This document shows, one piece after another, positions 22,550-35,130 of a stretch of 64,000 nucleotides of DNA. A program made the position numbers and the translations under genes. Position 1 is the stretch's first letter, and each line of letters begins with the position of its first letter. The notes under the pieces are model-generated. The model did no database searches. It saw nothing but the letters and a program-made list of their open reading frames with translations, and was not told the origin of the DNA. The DNA is from Achaetomium macrosporum (taxonomy: Eukaryota > Ascomycota > Sordariomycetes > Sordariales > Chaetomiaceae). The stretch lies in the NCBI GenBank assembly GCA_033296875.1, contig MU860090.1, forward strand, positions 1 through 64,000, in the 5' to 3' direction.

Positions 22550-25523
22550 ATGTCAGCCTCCTCCCCCGAAGATGTCACGTCTGAAGCATCAGGTTCCGCC
22601 GCCACGGCTCCGGCCCACGAGCCGCTGGCTTGTGTGAGCTGCCGGGCCCGCAAGCTCAAGTGTGAGGTGCTCCGAACCGGATGAATTTAAGCTCCGTTGC
22701 TGAACGTAGTCGTCAGGCGACCGGCAGAAGCCAGTGTGCAGTAGGTGTGCGAAGGCAGGTGGCGAATGCGTCTATCCAGAATCTCGGAGGAAACCGGCGT
22801 TTAAGCGGAGGAACGTCAGGGAACTCGAGGAGAGGCTTGGTACGACATCGTGACCGTTTTCTTACCTGCATTAGCATGCGTTGACTCGACGCCAGCCCAA
22901 GTGGAAGGCCTGCTCAGGAGTGTCGGTAAACACCGAGCGTCCCAGTCATCCCGATCCGACGGTGCCAGGACGGAGCGTTTATCTCCGGGGGCACTTGGCA
23001 GAGACGACTTCCGGCCTGACAGGCTCCAAGGCAGCCCCGGGGAAGGAGAGATGCCATGGTTCCCGCTGTCCCCAGACGGGAGCCCGCAAAGCAGACACCG
23101 TGCTTACCCCGGCGAGCTGCTGGGCCTGGGCCAGTTCGAGAGCTTACCCCCTTTCGAGATGATCGAAGACCTGTATGTGTCACCAATGGCCCCCTTTCCA
23201 TCAGCCTCGATCCTGACCGCCACGCAGCCATGCGAAATTCTTTGCGACGCAAGAACATTTCTTGCCCATCATACACCCTGGTAACTACTTGCGAGCGTTT
23301 CACTCCCCGCCACACATGCGCCCTCCCATGTCTCTTCAGTACGCCATCTGGACCGTTGCTGCAAACGGAGACCCCAAGTATGGATGCTATCATGATGCCC
23401 TGTATCGCCGTGCCCGTCAGTATTTGGAAGCTGACGAGTTGAAGGTTGGCAAACATCGCTGCTGTTCTTTTGATGGGCACCATTCGCTCTAACATCATCT
23501 CAGGGTTACGGCGAACACTTCATCACGATTGGTCACGCCCAGGCTTGGGCGCTTGTGGCGATCGACGAGGCCCGTTGCCTCATGTTTACGAGGGCATCAA
23601 TGAGTTCCGCCAGATCTATCAGGCTAGCGGGTATGATGGGGCTTCACCGGCTCGACAGTACGGTCAATGAAGAGGAGGCACCCATGGCTCCTATGATTAC
23701 CCCGCCTCGAAGCTGGGCTGAACTCGAAGAGCGTCGACGGTTGTTCTGGGCAGGGTATTGTGTCGATACCTACGCAAGCATCAGCGCAGGGTGGCCGACC
23801 CTAATCGATCTGGACCTGGTAAGTTCCGTTGACTAAGGTATGAGGATGCACGTGCTGCATTGCTAACCACCAGCAGGTCACCACACACTTGCCTGCGTCC
23901 GAGGATGCATTTACCCGCGGTGTCGAGGAGAAATCCTCCACATTACAAGACGCATTCCGAGGCTTTAACTACTCGAAATTTGCCGGGAACATTGTCATCT
24001 GCCATATCTTCACCCGACTGATGAAACACGCTCATCGACCGATGCCTGATGACAACCCAGAGGATCCGGAATTCGGCGCCTTTTGGAAACGCCACCGGGA
24101 GCTCGACAACATGCTGTCCAGCGCATTCATGTTTCTGCCCGAGCGGTTCCGGCTCCCAAGAAACATGCGCAACCCGGTCGCCCTGCAAACGAATCTAAGC
24201 CTACATGCCGCCGTGATCTGCCTTCACCTTGCCGCCTGCGAGAAGGCTGATAAATACAAGCTCGCGGGTATAAGGCAGGCGAGCTGGACCAGAGCGTTGA
24301 CTGCAACGCAGGAGATTGTCGACATCATCAAGACGAGCAGCCACGTGAAGACCGCATATCAAGGTCCCCTGACGGCGCTTTCCCTGTATCTCGCCGCTTC
24401 GGTATACATCTCACAGGCAAAAGACAGCCCCGAGGAGTTCGACAAGGCCAGTTTCGAACTCCTCGTCGAGTGCATGAAAGCAATCGGGCACAAGCACGTC
24501 ATTACGCATGCTTACCTGAACCAGCTCAAACTCGACATCGAACGCAACGGTGTCCCCGTTTCGGTAGATAACCTTACCCCTAGCGTCGAGTATCCCAATA
24601 AACACAGACATGTTGGCCATCATGGTATTCCACTCGTGGCGCGAGGGTCAACATCGCGCCACACGAGGGTGCAGCCGCCACTGCCAGGCCGCTTACCCCT
24701 GGGCGCGCCGCAGGGCAACCTTTCGTATCCTGGCAGCCTGCCGTCTGTACCGTGCTATACCTTTGTCGGACCGTACCCCACTTCCCACGAGACGGACGAG
24801 AGCGATGGCCCCGCCAGCAAGCGAATTCGCACCTCAGCCAGGCCGAGCTCCGGGGTGCTGACTGCCGCGGAGGGCCAAACAAGTACGCCTGGTCCCTCCA
24901 TGTCACTGGGAGGACGCCGGGGACAGACGTCTGTGGCCAGCTGTCCTCCGGCCCTCGACCTATTCGACTTCTCCAGCAGCAGCAGCTGGTCGTACACAAC
25001 AAAGCACCACATAACCGCCACGCTGCCCCATCGAACGGGCTCCCCGGCCATGAACAGCCGGGCGGTGCCCACTGCAACATCCAACCTCGTCCCCGATTTT
25101 GCCGCGTTCTCTGTGCCAAGCTCGTCGGCGGGTGCGTCAATACCATTCCCACTGATGCCAGAGGTTGGACCGTCAACAACAACTGCCGGGCCTGGACCCA
25201 CTGCCGGCTTTGGTATGAACCCTACTGCTGGCAATACCGGCACCAACACCAGCACCAACCCCGAAAGCACCAGTCTCAATCCGGAGGGAGAACTAGGAAA
25301 TCTCGACATCTTCGGAAATCTGGGCGACTGGGACTTGACAGACCCCCAGTCGATTTTCGGCATGTTACTTGACATGTCGAGCGATGATTTTGGCGTCACG
25401 TCACAGGACAGCAGCATGGATCCGTGGGCAGCGCTGAATAATGCCGCCGGCGGCAGCAGCTCCGCTGGAGGATCAGGAGGGACGTGGGATTCCGGCGGTG
25501 CCGGTGGCTCTGGGTCTGCGTAA
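22550..25523 (+). CDS. Zn(II)2Cys6 transcription factor with fungal_trans domain
   Basis: Six exons (22550-22661, 22717-22839, 22896-23172, 23228-23444, 23504-23818, 23877-25523) encode about 896 residues. The first intron splits the zinc cluster: CVSCRARKLKC joins DRQKPVCSRCAKAGGEC, giving Cys28-x2-Cys31-x6-Cys38-x6-Cys45-x2-Cys48-x6-Cys55, the Gal4-type binuclear cluster. A basic linker (RRKPAFKRRNVRELEERL) leads into a short coiled coil for dimerisation. Residues about 165-520 are the fungal-specific regulatory domain (FLPIIHPGNYLRAF, RLAGMMGLHRLD, SWAELEERRRLFWAGYCVDTY). The C-terminal 330 residues are low complexity, rich in Ser, Thr, Pro and Gly, with acidic/hydrophobic patches (LGNLDIFGNLGDWDL) that look like an activation region. 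A nuclear regulator. The target pathway cannot be told from the sequence and no cluster of enzymes lies next to it. Confidence 0.9.
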
Positions 25524-25989
25524 AGCACACAAAACCATTTTCCATCGAGTAATGAATGGATGGACGGTGGCTTGTACGATTATGGACATCCCTCCCATTG
25601 TACTGTATTATATCATGACTCGGGACGGTGTACAACAGCATGGAGTTTGGAATGGATATACCAGGGCTACTGTGGAACATTGGGCATCGGACGGATGGAC
25701 GGATACAGGTTGGGATGGGCACAAAAGGGGTTGTACACTAGGTAGACTCCAACCCTCCTCAGCATTGGCATATTAGATCCCCCATCTAATATAATCATTA
25801 AGACAAAGATTCCTTATCGACAATACCGCAGTTGATCCGTTGTTTGAAATAGGTCGTTTATCTATCTCTTGCTATTCTAGATAAGCATACGGTGGTGAGC
25901 ATGTTGGCGGCTCGACGCCAGGATGGTTACCATTACGGATCCTGGCTCCTCCTGCCGTTTCTATATTTCAGTTCTACTCCTTTCACAGC
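25524..25989. other. Convergent 3' region
   Basis: Holds the 3' ends of the Zn2Cys6 gene (plus) and cytochrome b5 reductase (minus). Nothing else seen. Confidence 0.5.
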
Positions 25990-27123
25990 TTAGAACGCAA
26001 ACACTTGGTCCTCCAGTTTGCTAACGGGCCTGGCCTTCCTGAAGCCGAGGCTCTCGGTAGCCTTCTTCAAGCCACTGACCATGGGTGGGGGACCGCAAAG
26101 CAGGATCTTGACGTCGTCCGCAGGCTTAGGCAACCATTTCTGATAACAGACCCAGTTAGCAAACATCCCCCTTTTCCTCCGGAGAAACACAAACGGGCTG
26201 TTGTGTCGGATGAACTTACCTGAATCATCTCTGCCGTCACATACCCCACACCGCCCGTCCACCCGGCAGGCGGCTTGTCCAGCACATAGTGCACCCGGAA
26301 CCCCTTGTCCTCGCGCGCCAGCTGGTCCAGATCCTCCTTGAGCAGGATGTCCTGCTCGGTCACGTTCGCAAAGATCAGGTCCACCTCGGTCCGGTCGCCG
26401 GCCTTCCTCCCGCGGATGATCGCCTTGACCACCTGCAGCATGGGCGTGATGCCCGTGCCGCCCGCGATCATGCCGAAGTGCCGCACCATGTTGGGCGTGT
26501 AGACGAACGCGCCCTTGGGGCCCTTGACGCGGATGGTCTGCCCGACGGCCAGCGAGGCCATGTGCCGCGAGATGTTGCCCTGCGGGTACGACTTGATGAG
26601 CAGGTCAAAGTAGCCCGGCTGGTGGTCGCCCGAGATCGGCGTGTAGGAGCGCACGATCTCCTTGCTGGTGCCGTCTGGTTGCGGGAGGGTCGCGCCGATC
26701 GAGATGTGCTGGCCGATGGGCAGACCGAGGATCGAGTCGGGGGTGGGCAGGGCAAAACGGTAGCTGGGAGAACAGGAGATGTTAGAGTGGGTCTGTTGGT
26801 GGTGCTGGGTTGGGGGTGTGCTCGTGGGCTTACATGGCGACATTATGCGAAATGATGGTCTTCTCCTTGAGCTCAAACTCCTGGAACGCGTCGGGCTTAA
26901 GGACCTTCTTGGGAGCTGCAAGCGAGTCAGTGATCTCTAATTCCCTCGTTTGATGTTCTAGGAACGCACCAGATCTGAGGTACTTAATCGCGCCCAAGGC
27001 AATCCCCAGCAACAGGGCGTATGCCGTCCACTCCCGCTTCACGATGGCGGTTCCCACAACGAGGAGGCCGACGGGGATGTATATCCCGTCAACATATTTG
27101 CGGGCAAGCAGCGAATCCGCCAT
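25990..27123 (-). CDS. CBR1: NADH-cytochrome b5 reductase
   Basis: Four exons on the minus strand (27123-26970, 26915-26834, 26763-26220, 26139-25990) encode 309 residues, the usual length of fungal CBR1. A membrane anchor at residues about 14-50 (YIPVGLLVV, YALLLGIALGAIKYL) holds it in the ER or outer mitochondrial membrane. The FAD-binding barrel has RSYTPIS and the GPKGAF loop; the NADH domain has GGTGITPMLQ and CGPPPM. It transfers electrons from NADH to cytochrome b5 for fatty-acid desaturation, sterol synthesis and diphthamide formation. Each junction closes in phase; the second intron replaces an apparent Met by Ile (NVAIYRF). Divergent from the GIG1 gene. Confidence 0.96.
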
Positions 27124-27722
27124 TGTGTCACGTCTTTCCTCCTCCTGCTCTCAGCGATCCCGTGATTGGAGTCTGACGGACGTAGACCGGAAGGTGAGCG
27201 AGGCCCGGGCTCCCAACTGATGGAAAAAGGAGTCGAGATGGAACTTTATCGGGGACGGCGGTGGGAGTTAAAGTGGGCCGATTTCCCTACGGCTTAGGCC
27301 GAATTCTGCCGGTCGAGACGGGGTCCCCACCATTTTTCGGGCAGCCGCTGTTTGGTTCAACACTTTGCGGGACAGCCTGGCAGGGCGATTCCCGAGCCGA
27401 CCGCTCCGATACACGGCAGTCGAGGTGGTATTGTACAGTAACGTTACACTTCGTCGACTCACAGGAAAATGCTTTCCATGCACTCCTTCCTGAGTGTCAG
27501 ATGTTCTTGCCGTTTGCTTACGCCGTCCCATAACTTTCCCACATTCGGCAGCGGTAGCCTTACTTTCGCATCTCAAACCCCTTCTTCGGGATTTCCAGCG
27601 TCTTCCTCTGCTAAATCCCGGCCCCAGGCTGTGGTTGGCAGGGTCATTAGCGGCGGAACCATAAACAAACATCAGACGGAACCCCGCCATACAAGTATCG
27701 AGCCCCGGGTAAAGACTTCCAA
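27124..27722. promoter_or_regulatory. Divergent promoter, CBR1 / GIG1
   Basis: A 599 bp interval between divergent start codons. No gene-like frame is supported, and no clear TATA box or repeated operator was recognised. The part from about 27520 to 27650 is pyrimidine-rich, as in leader regions. Confidence 0.4.
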
Positions 27723-28422
27723 ATGGGCGAAAACGTGAGGGAAGAGGCGCCGTTTCCTCTGACGGATGTGGACAAATGGGTGCTCTCACAGACCGATGAG
27801 GAATTCACGTATCACACATGGGATGAGCTGCGTCAAATCATTCGTACGGCATCTGGCTTAGCCCCCAGTTATGATACCTCGTCCCCATGTTTGGGCGACT
27901 AACACGCCTCCAGAAGAGAACCGTCTCTCTGTCCTCAAGAGGAAGCCCTCTGATCTCCGGAGATACATGGAATGGACCTCCAAGACAAAAGCCGAGTACG
28001 GCAGCATGACCAACTTTCTCATTGCCCACCGTCTGCCCAAAGCCTGGGGTCCACCGCCCTTCACGCCCGCCTCCGCAACACCGTTTGCGGACCCATCCGA
28101 CTACCGCGTGTTGATCAATGACTGGCCCTACGGCTTCGTCCCAGGCATCACCCACATTGTGGTGTGGTCTCGCACCCCGATTCCGGCTGATAATACTATC
28201 GGTGACATGACGCCAGAGTCGAGGAAGGTGGTGGCCGAATTCATAAAACGGTACTTCATAGATAGGCTCGGCCCTGGCGGGGAGGAAAAGGTGATGTGGT
28301 TCAAGAACTGGGCGGCCCTCCAATCAGTCCGCACTGTTGACCATATCCATGTCTTGGTTCGGGATGTCGAGCCTGCCGTCTTACAGGAGTGGACAAGGGA
28401 GCTTGAGTGCCATAGATCGTAG
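27723..28422 (+). CDS. GIG1: GIG1-like protein (DUF3605, GlcNAc-induced)
   Basis: Two exons (27723-27843, 27914-28422) give about 209 residues. The intron has a textbook branch site CGACTAACAC and a CTCCAG acceptor. The product matches the fungal DUF3605 family named after N-acetylglucosamine-induced protein 1: FPLTDVDKWVLSQTDEEF near the start, then YGSMTNFLIAHRLPKAWG, INDWPYGFVPGITHIVVW, RLGPGGEEKVMWFKNWAALQ and VDHIHVLVRDV. The C-terminal H-x-H-V-L-V segment resembles a HIT-type histidine motif, though catalytic activity is not established. Likely cytosolic. Induction by GlcNAc is known for the yeast-form family founder and only inferred here. It converges on SND2 with 52 bp between stops. 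Confidence 0.88.
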
Positions 28423-28474
28423 TAGACGGTGGTCTGGTCTAGAGCGAAGCAGGTTTGTGTTGAGAATGCTAGGC

Positions 28475-28954
28475 TTATGCTGCTCGCCGCTGCTTCCGAT
28501 TGCCCGCCTGAGGAGGAGCGTTCGCGCCCGCGCCCATCTGCGCCATCTGCTTCGCAGCACCCATCATGCCGAAGGCTTTGTACACGCCGTACGCGGGAAC
28601 CACGCTCCATAAGAACCATGCCCAGTTGCCGAAGAATGCCACAAGAAGCGCAGCGGCCCAGGTCACCCAGATGACGTCGAACATATACTCAGTCAAGCCC
28701 GGAGCGGCAAGATCCTCACCGGAGGATTTGAGCGCTTTTGTGTCGGGGTCATAGCTAGGACGTCCAGTGCGTTCCAGGGTAAATTGGCAGATAAAGCTGG
28801 GGAGTGAGAGGATGAACCAAAGTAGGAGGGAGCGCGATCTGAAGACAAAGTGTAGCAGCAGGAAAAGGCCATTGACGACGAGCGACCCGATGTGTAAGTT
28901 ATTGAGAGCCGCCGAATTGGACTTGGCCCGGTCTTTGCGCGCTTTTTGAGCCAT
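28475..28954 (-). CDS. SND2: SND2 / TMEM208, SRP-independent ER targeting protein
   Basis: An intronless frame of 159 residues starting MAQKARKDRAKSN; this Met in GCCATGG context was chosen over one eight codons upstream. Family TMEM208/SND2 acts in the SRP-independent route that delivers membrane proteins to the ER. Visible: a basic N-terminus, hydrophobic segments at about 22-60 (SLVVNGLFLLLHFVF, LLLWFILSLPSFICQF) and at about 98-135 (IWVTWAAALLVAFFGNWAWFLW), and a basic tail ending KQRRAA. Length and hydrophobic pattern match the family. Confidence 0.88.
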   Translation of the reverse strand: MAQKARKDRAKSNSAALNNLHIGSLVVNGLFLLLHFVFRSRSLLLWFILSLPSFICQFTLERTGRPSYDPDTKALKSSGEDLAAPGLTEYMFDVIWVTWAAALLVAFFGNWAWFLWSVVPAYGVYKAFGMMGAAKQMAQMGAGANAPPQAGNRKQRRAA

Positions 28955-30108
28955 GGCGTGATGAGTAAAACTGGACAAGCTGGACAGCTTGAAAAGGTGA
29001 GATGGCGGATGATGTCCGGGTCAGGAGTGGGAAGAGTTCCAGTTTGATTCCAGGGGTGCTCACAGGAGTCAAAGCTTGGCACACCTGCCCCAGCCCCACA
29101 AAACCCAGGGATTCACGTCAAAGCTCTCAAAAGCTTCCCGATGTTTAGGTGTTTAAAACCTCTACGGGAGCAGGGGGTTACTCCATGTGGATGTGCATGT
29201 AATTGAAGATGCTGCGCTTTGAAATCTTGATCCTTCGCTACAAGAAAGTTGGAGACAAACGAACACGCGACCTGACCAACCTAATCATGCTCGCCATGAT
29301 TCAACTCTGTGGCTGGTAGACAGTGGCACGAGTGGCACAGCGGCCCCACCTGCCCATGCTGCCATGGGTTGCTCGGCAGGCTGCAAGCGCCTCAGCGTCG
29401 CACGCGTAGCCAACAACATTGAATTACGGGAGACTAGGGCAGAGAAACGACACTGCCAGTGACGCTCCGACAGCTTGCCATCGAGTCTCCATACAAACTA
29501 CCAGACACCAGCCGCCTCTTGTCGGCCAGAAATTCGGGGCTGGGAGTTGTTGGGTGGCTGTCCATCATCAATCGTGACTTCCTACGTTTTCATTCTTGGA
29601 AGTCATGTCCAGAGAGCCCAGGAGGGTTTGACGATCAGCCTTGCGGGCCTGCATCGCTGCCTTTGTTTATCGCATCGCCTGTTGTCAGAAGTCACTTCCA
29701 GGTTAATAGGCGACCAGAGCTTTCTTCTGGAGACTTCCCCACGATCTGCTTACCCAGCGATTCCGTCGAGCCATCACCAGCATTCGATAAGACGTTGCGC
29801 ATGCGGTTCCCTCTAGAATTGTTTTTGTCTTAATCCAGCAGCTGCATCGACCATTTCTTGTCGCCCGCCACCAACGACGTCCCCTCGCTTCACCCCGTCA
29901 TCATATAAGCGACCCCCAGGATTCGCCTCTGCTTCTGCCACCAACCGTTTATCTCCTCTACTGTCGCCGGCACTGAACCCGTCCCATGCGAGGCAGGCGC
30001 ATCCAGCTTCAATCGATTGTTGATTCGAGCGATCCCATGGAATCGTGTCGGTAGCAACGGGAAGTTCGATTCGCACACCAACCTTGGCGCAGCTGTGCCT
30101 TTTTCGAG
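28955..30108. promoter_or_regulatory. Divergent region, SND2 / CDC27
   Basis: About 1.15 kb between divergent starts. No supportable gene. The part from about 29820 to 30100 is probably the CDC27 leader. No TATA box was recognised. Confidence 0.4.
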
Positions 30109-32593
30109 ATGGCACCGACGAGCGCCGCGATTGCTGGCTTGTTGAAGCAGACCGTTTATTATCATCTTGATAATCTTTCTTACCAAAACGCTCTCTTCTT
30201 CGCCGAAAGACTCTATGCCCACGATCAGCGTTCGCACGAGTCCGCCTTCCTTCTCGCCCTTTCCTATTTTCGCCTCGGCGATCTTCGGTCGGCATATGAG
30301 GTCAGCAAACCGTCGGGGTGCCGGGGCGTACATCTCGGGTGTTCTTTCGTCTTCGCACAGTCCTGTTTGGACCTGGAACGGTACAAGGATGGCATTGCGG
30401 CCCTGGAAAAGGCGCGGCCGTTATGGTCGGCCAAATGCAGCGTTGGGAGGCACACAACTTCAGCTCGGGCACCATACCCTGATGCAGCTGCAGTAAGCTG
30501 TCTCCTCGGCAAGCTGTACAGGGCATACGACGATAAGAAGAGGGCAATCCCCTGCTTCGAGGATGCGCTGAGAGCCAATCCCTTCATGTGGGACGCTTTT
30601 ACCATTCTCTGCGACATGGGCGTCAATGTTATGGTGCCGAACATTTTTAAGCTTAATGACACTTTTGCTCGCAGCTTCGACCAAGAACCGGGCGCGACAC
30701 ACCTCGATTCCAGTGGAGCCCCTCCCGAGCCTTTGCAAAAGAAATCTGGCATACAGGCCGTCGGCCAGGACGGTGATCCGTTCGAGGGGCACCGCTCAAC
30801 GGCCTTTCAAGACGTGTCAAGCAACAATATGCTCTTTGTCAATCCCGGCGAAAACGATTTGACGTTCAAGCTTAATGCGGCTCCGAGATACGCGGCGAAC
30901 AGGCATGGGGCGGATGGGATGGAAACTCCGACTGGCCCTGCCGCCGCTCCCGACGCACAAGCACCTCGTGCCGGCCTCCCCTCGGAGCCACCATTAGCTC
31001 CGATTCGCCGCACGCGGGCAACCCAGGCCTTAGATCCCGGCTTCATTGACGCACCGCCAAAGATGAGCTACCGCTTGGGCGCCAGAAGAAGAGAGAAAGG
31101 TCAGGATCAGATGGCGGATCCTCCAGAAGCGGCCACGAGAGCGCCCGCGTTCACTTTATCAGCACCAGAAAGGAAACGGACGGCATCAGGGCAACCAATA
31201 CAGCCACGCCCGACCAACGGTGAGGAACCAAGGAGGAGCGCTAGGCTTAACGTGGCTCCCAGAACAGCCTCGTCGAGGGCCAACTCCAATGCCCCTACGA
31301 CTGGTACGACCGCGACCCGCGAGTTAAGAAAGGCTAGGCCCCCGATTTCAAGGATTGCACGCCCGGGCTCGAGCGGCACCGGCGTCGGCAGGGTTGTCAG
31401 TGGAAATCGGAAGCCCTTGGAAGAAAACAGTATGGATATTGACCAAGCTGAGGTTCCGCGGCTGCTGAAGGAGCCGTCCGTTCCGCTAGCCAAACCGGTT
31501 GAGCCTGAACCGGTGAAGGCAGATGAGGGGCTGAAATGGATCCTGGATTTCTTGAAAAAGATTGCATCCGGATACCGCCTCTCGTCGCAGTTTCAGTGTC
31601 AAGAAGCCCTCAATGCTTTCTTGTCACTCCCTCGAAGTCACCAGGACACTCCATGGGTGATGGCGCGGATTGCCAGGGCCCACTATGAGTTGGCTAACTA
31701 CGCAGAGGCCGAGAAATTCTTCAGGCGCCTCCGTATGCTCGCCCCGACGCGCCACGAGGACATGGAGGTTTTCTCCACAGTGCTATGGCAGCTGCGGAAG
31801 GAGACGGATCTCTCGTTCTTGGCACACGAGCTCATCGACGCCGTATGGGATTCACCGCAAGCCTGGTGCGCGCTCGGAAATGCGTGGTCTTTGGCGTGCG
31901 ACCACGAACAGGCGCTGCGATGCTTTAGGCGTGCCATACAGCTTCATCCGAGTTTTGCGTACGCATATACTTTGCAGGGGCACGAGCATGTGGAAAACGA
32001 AGAATACGACAAAGCGTTGGTGGCATATCGGCACGCAATCGCGGCTGACAAGCGGCATTACAACGCATACTACGGGATTGGGAAAGTCTATGAAAAGCTG
32101 GGCAACTACGAAAAAGCGCTGAGCCACTACCATTCCGCACTGCTGATCCACCCGACGCATGCCGTCTTGATCTGCTGCATGGGGACGATTTTGCAGAGAC
32201 AGAAGCAGATCGTCCAAGCCCTTCCTTACTTCACCAAGGCGGTCGAGCTAGCGCCTCGGGCGCCGGAGATGCGGAGCAAGAAGGCACAGGCGTTGTTGGT
32301 AACCGGGCAGCTGGAGGAAGCAAAGAGGGAGCTCCTGATCCTCAAGGATATTGCGCCCAACAACGCCCAGGTCCACTTTCTCCTAGCCAAGCTTGCGAAG
32401 ACACTCGGAGACAAGAAGACGGCGGTGCGGCACTTCACTATAGCGCTGAGTCTGGATCCAAAGGTATGCATCCGGGACGTCCTCAGAAGTCGGATTGGGA
32501 TACTAATCCATCTGCTAGGCCAGCGGCGAGATAAAGAACGAGATCGGGGCTCTCGAGGACGAGGACTGTTTGGACGACTCGATGATGCCTTGA
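30109..32593 (+). CDS. CDC27: Anaphase-promoting complex subunit CDC27/APC3
   Basis: Two exons (30109-32463, 32519-32593) encode 809 residues. CDC27/APC3 is a TPR scaffold of the APC/C ubiquitin ligase that binds the IR tails of CDC20/CDH1 and CDC10. The N-terminal TPR block (about 5-200) has YQNALFFAERLYAHD and CLLGKLYRAYDDKKRAIPCF. A disordered Arg/Pro/Ser-rich linker runs from about 200 to 480. The C-terminal TPR superhelix (about 500-785) includes PQAWCALGNAWSLACDHEQAL, YAYTLQGHEHVENEEYDKAL and YNAYYGIGKVYEKLGNYEKAL. The 55 bp intron near the end contains the perfect branch site TACTAAT; splicing replaces a 66-residue read-through tail by the short acidic end LEDEDCLDDSMMP. Without it the frame would run to 32661. 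Confidence 0.95.
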
Positions 32594-33681
32594 TGCGCAT
32601 GAGTGACAAACGCCGCACCATACGCCTAATCCTACGATTCCCTATGGTTACCAACAGATGACTCACGTCTCGGGTGAATATTCAGTTTGTGCTTGGAGGC
32701 GTCCAACACGTTCGACACGTTTTGGGAGGTTGGGAGTGCTCTCAGGGCGGTCGTCCATTTTCTTCGCGGCAAGGGTAGCATTCTATAGCATGGCCGAGGC
32801 GTTCCTGGAGAGCATCAAAAAATTCTCTGCTTCATGTGGCTCCGCATGGGGTTTGGGTCGGGGTTCTGTATGAGTACCTGAGCATCGCATTGGCCGAATG
32901 TATAGTACGGGGTTGGTCGGCGTCAACATCGGGAACGGCTGCGGCTCGGCAGAAGGGGGTACAAAATGGCTAATACAAGACTTGGGTCTCGATTTCTCTG
33001 GACCTGGGATGCATCCTAAGAACAGTGCGGTTGGCATGACTATGTGATAGATTTTAACGGGCCCAATTGGGAGACTGCAAACTGAGATGTTGCACTGAAT
33101 CGCAAATAGCGGCTTATCATGTCCCCTGTAGTTAGGCTCTGCAAGTTTATCAGCAGCCTTGCGTTCCTCCACGAGCAAAGCCACTCCAATCTCTCCTGGA
33201 ACATTGATTCCCGTAGAAAGGCCGCGAACGCACCTGATGAACTAGACTGGAAGAAGCTCGGACCACGACACTAATCCGGCCGTATGGTAGAGGAGCTCGG
33301 GCCGCATATTTGCGGGGCACTGCCAAGTCCCCCGAACCACGCGGTGCCGCAGACAGAAACAACCGACCAAAAACCGTGCCGATTCCACGCTTTTTGGCAA
33401 ACGATTTGAGCTGCAATTCCCGGGCCAAAAACGCAGCATTTTCTGGCAAGAATTACCAACAAATCCACATCCAAAACGGGACTAGTGCCACTCCTGCCTA
33501 ATCAGCCAGGACGCCTAGGTATTTAAGGCCACCCACCCCGTTCCCTCGTGTTCTCCTCGAATCACCACTCATTTTGCCAATTGTGTGCATTTCGTCAATT
33601 ATCAACAACATCAATTTTCATCAATTTGACCATCAAAACCATCACCAAGGCACATTCCCAGCCCAAGTTACATCATCAAAC
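32594..33681. promoter_or_regulatory. Histone H4 upstream region
   Basis: CDC27 3' flank followed by the H4 promoter. The last 130 bases are a CA/AT-rich leader (TCATCAATTTGACCATC) typical of highly expressed fungal genes. No H3 partner gene is present upstream. Confidence 0.5.
33520..33527 (+). promoter_or_regulatory. Putative TATA box of histone H4 gene
   Basis: TATTTAAG stands alone in a G+C-rich stretch, about 155 bp before the H4 start codon and just ahead of a pyrimidine/CA-rich leader. Position and isolation suggest a TATA element. No mapped start site is available. Confidence 0.4.
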
Positions 33682-34255
<574 letters not shown>

Positions 34256-34572
34256 GCCAGTTGCTAGCCGCATCTTTGGGCTTCGGCAGTGGTATGACGA
34301 GAGGTTGATTTTATCAGGTTTGGGGCCACAATTTTCGCGCTTGTTTTTTTACGTCAGGCGTTGGGACGGAGGTTAGGCATAACTCGGGCTGGTTGATGGA
34401 ATGACCATGGCGTCTTTGGGAGAGGGGGGTTGCACGATGACAATACATTTGACTTGATTATGAACTTTTGGACTCTGCAACACCTGGTGACTGTAAAAGG
34501 CCGCTCAACAGAATTCTCCCGAACCCATCATGATATGATCGCATTACGACTTAATATTCCCTGACGCAGCAG
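34256..34572. other. Convergent 3' region, H4 / TRS20
   Basis: 317 bp between convergent stops. Presumably holds both poly(A) regions. No stem-loop of the animal replication-histone type was recognised after H4. Confidence 0.45.
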
Positions 34573-35130
34573 CTACAAATACTTCCTCCCGGCAGCCGCA
34601 ACCCTCTGCCTGAACACAGGACTCCGAATCTCCATATTGACCTTGTAAAACGGGCTCATGATCGCTTTCACGTAATTCTCATACACCTCGGTAAAGAAAT
34701 TCTTGATGGCCTCCTCCGTCTGCGGGCTGGTCGGGTTGGCGCCCACTGAAGTCGAGTTGCGACTCGAACTCGCCCCGCCCGCCGTTGCGGTCGGCTGGTG
34801 CAGCAGCAGGAACTTGACGTTGCCGCCTGTCATGAAGCAGGATATGTAGTTGGTGAAGAATCTGTCGATCACTTTTAAGTATCTGCATCGCCCCTTTGTT
34901 ATTAGAAGGTGTTGCTGGGCTCCAGAGGTCTGAGGGGAGGAATACAGCTGGCCATTCGTCCACTGCACTTCTTCTACAATGTCCAGGCTGCTGTGCAGAA
35001 TGAACTGGTTCAGGTGCCGCGCCTGCTCGTTGAAGCGGGCCTGGCCATCGCCGCCTTGCTTGCTTGTCCCGAACTCGTACTCGAAGAGGGGATTGTCTTG
35101 GGTGCCGATGATCGCGAAGTAGTAGCTCAT
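34573..35130 (-). CDS. TRS20: TRAPP subunit TRS20 / sedlin (TRAPPC2)
   Basis: Two exons on the minus strand (35130-34946, 34882-34573) encode 164 residues. It begins MSYYFAIIGTQDNPLFEYEF, continues HLNQFILHSSLDIVEEVQW, and after the intron YLKVIDRFF and GGNVKFLLLH, then EEAIKNFFTEVYENYVK, all sedlin longin-fold signatures. TRS20 is a small core subunit of TRAPP II/III complexes that act as exchange factors for Ypt GTPases in ER-Golgi traffic and autophagy. A Ser/Thr/Pro insert (about 105-130) is longer than in the human protein. A longer in-frame start at 35247 exists but adds sequence not typical of the family. Divergent from the mL60 gene. Confidence 0.94.
   Translation of the reverse strand: MSYYFAIIGTQDNPLFEYEFGTSKQGGDGQARFNEQARHLNQFILHSSLDIVEEVQWTNGQLYSSPQTSGAQQHLLITKGRCRYLKVIDRFFTNYISCFMTGGNVKFLLLHQPTATAGGASSSRNSTSVGANPTSPQTEEAIKNFFTEVYENYVKAIMSPFYKVNMEIRSPVFRQRVAAAGRKYL

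Noticed and set aside
32464..32661. 66-residue extension of CDC27
   Set aside because: Created by reading through an intron with a perfect branch site; the spliced acidic tail matches CDC27 proteins.
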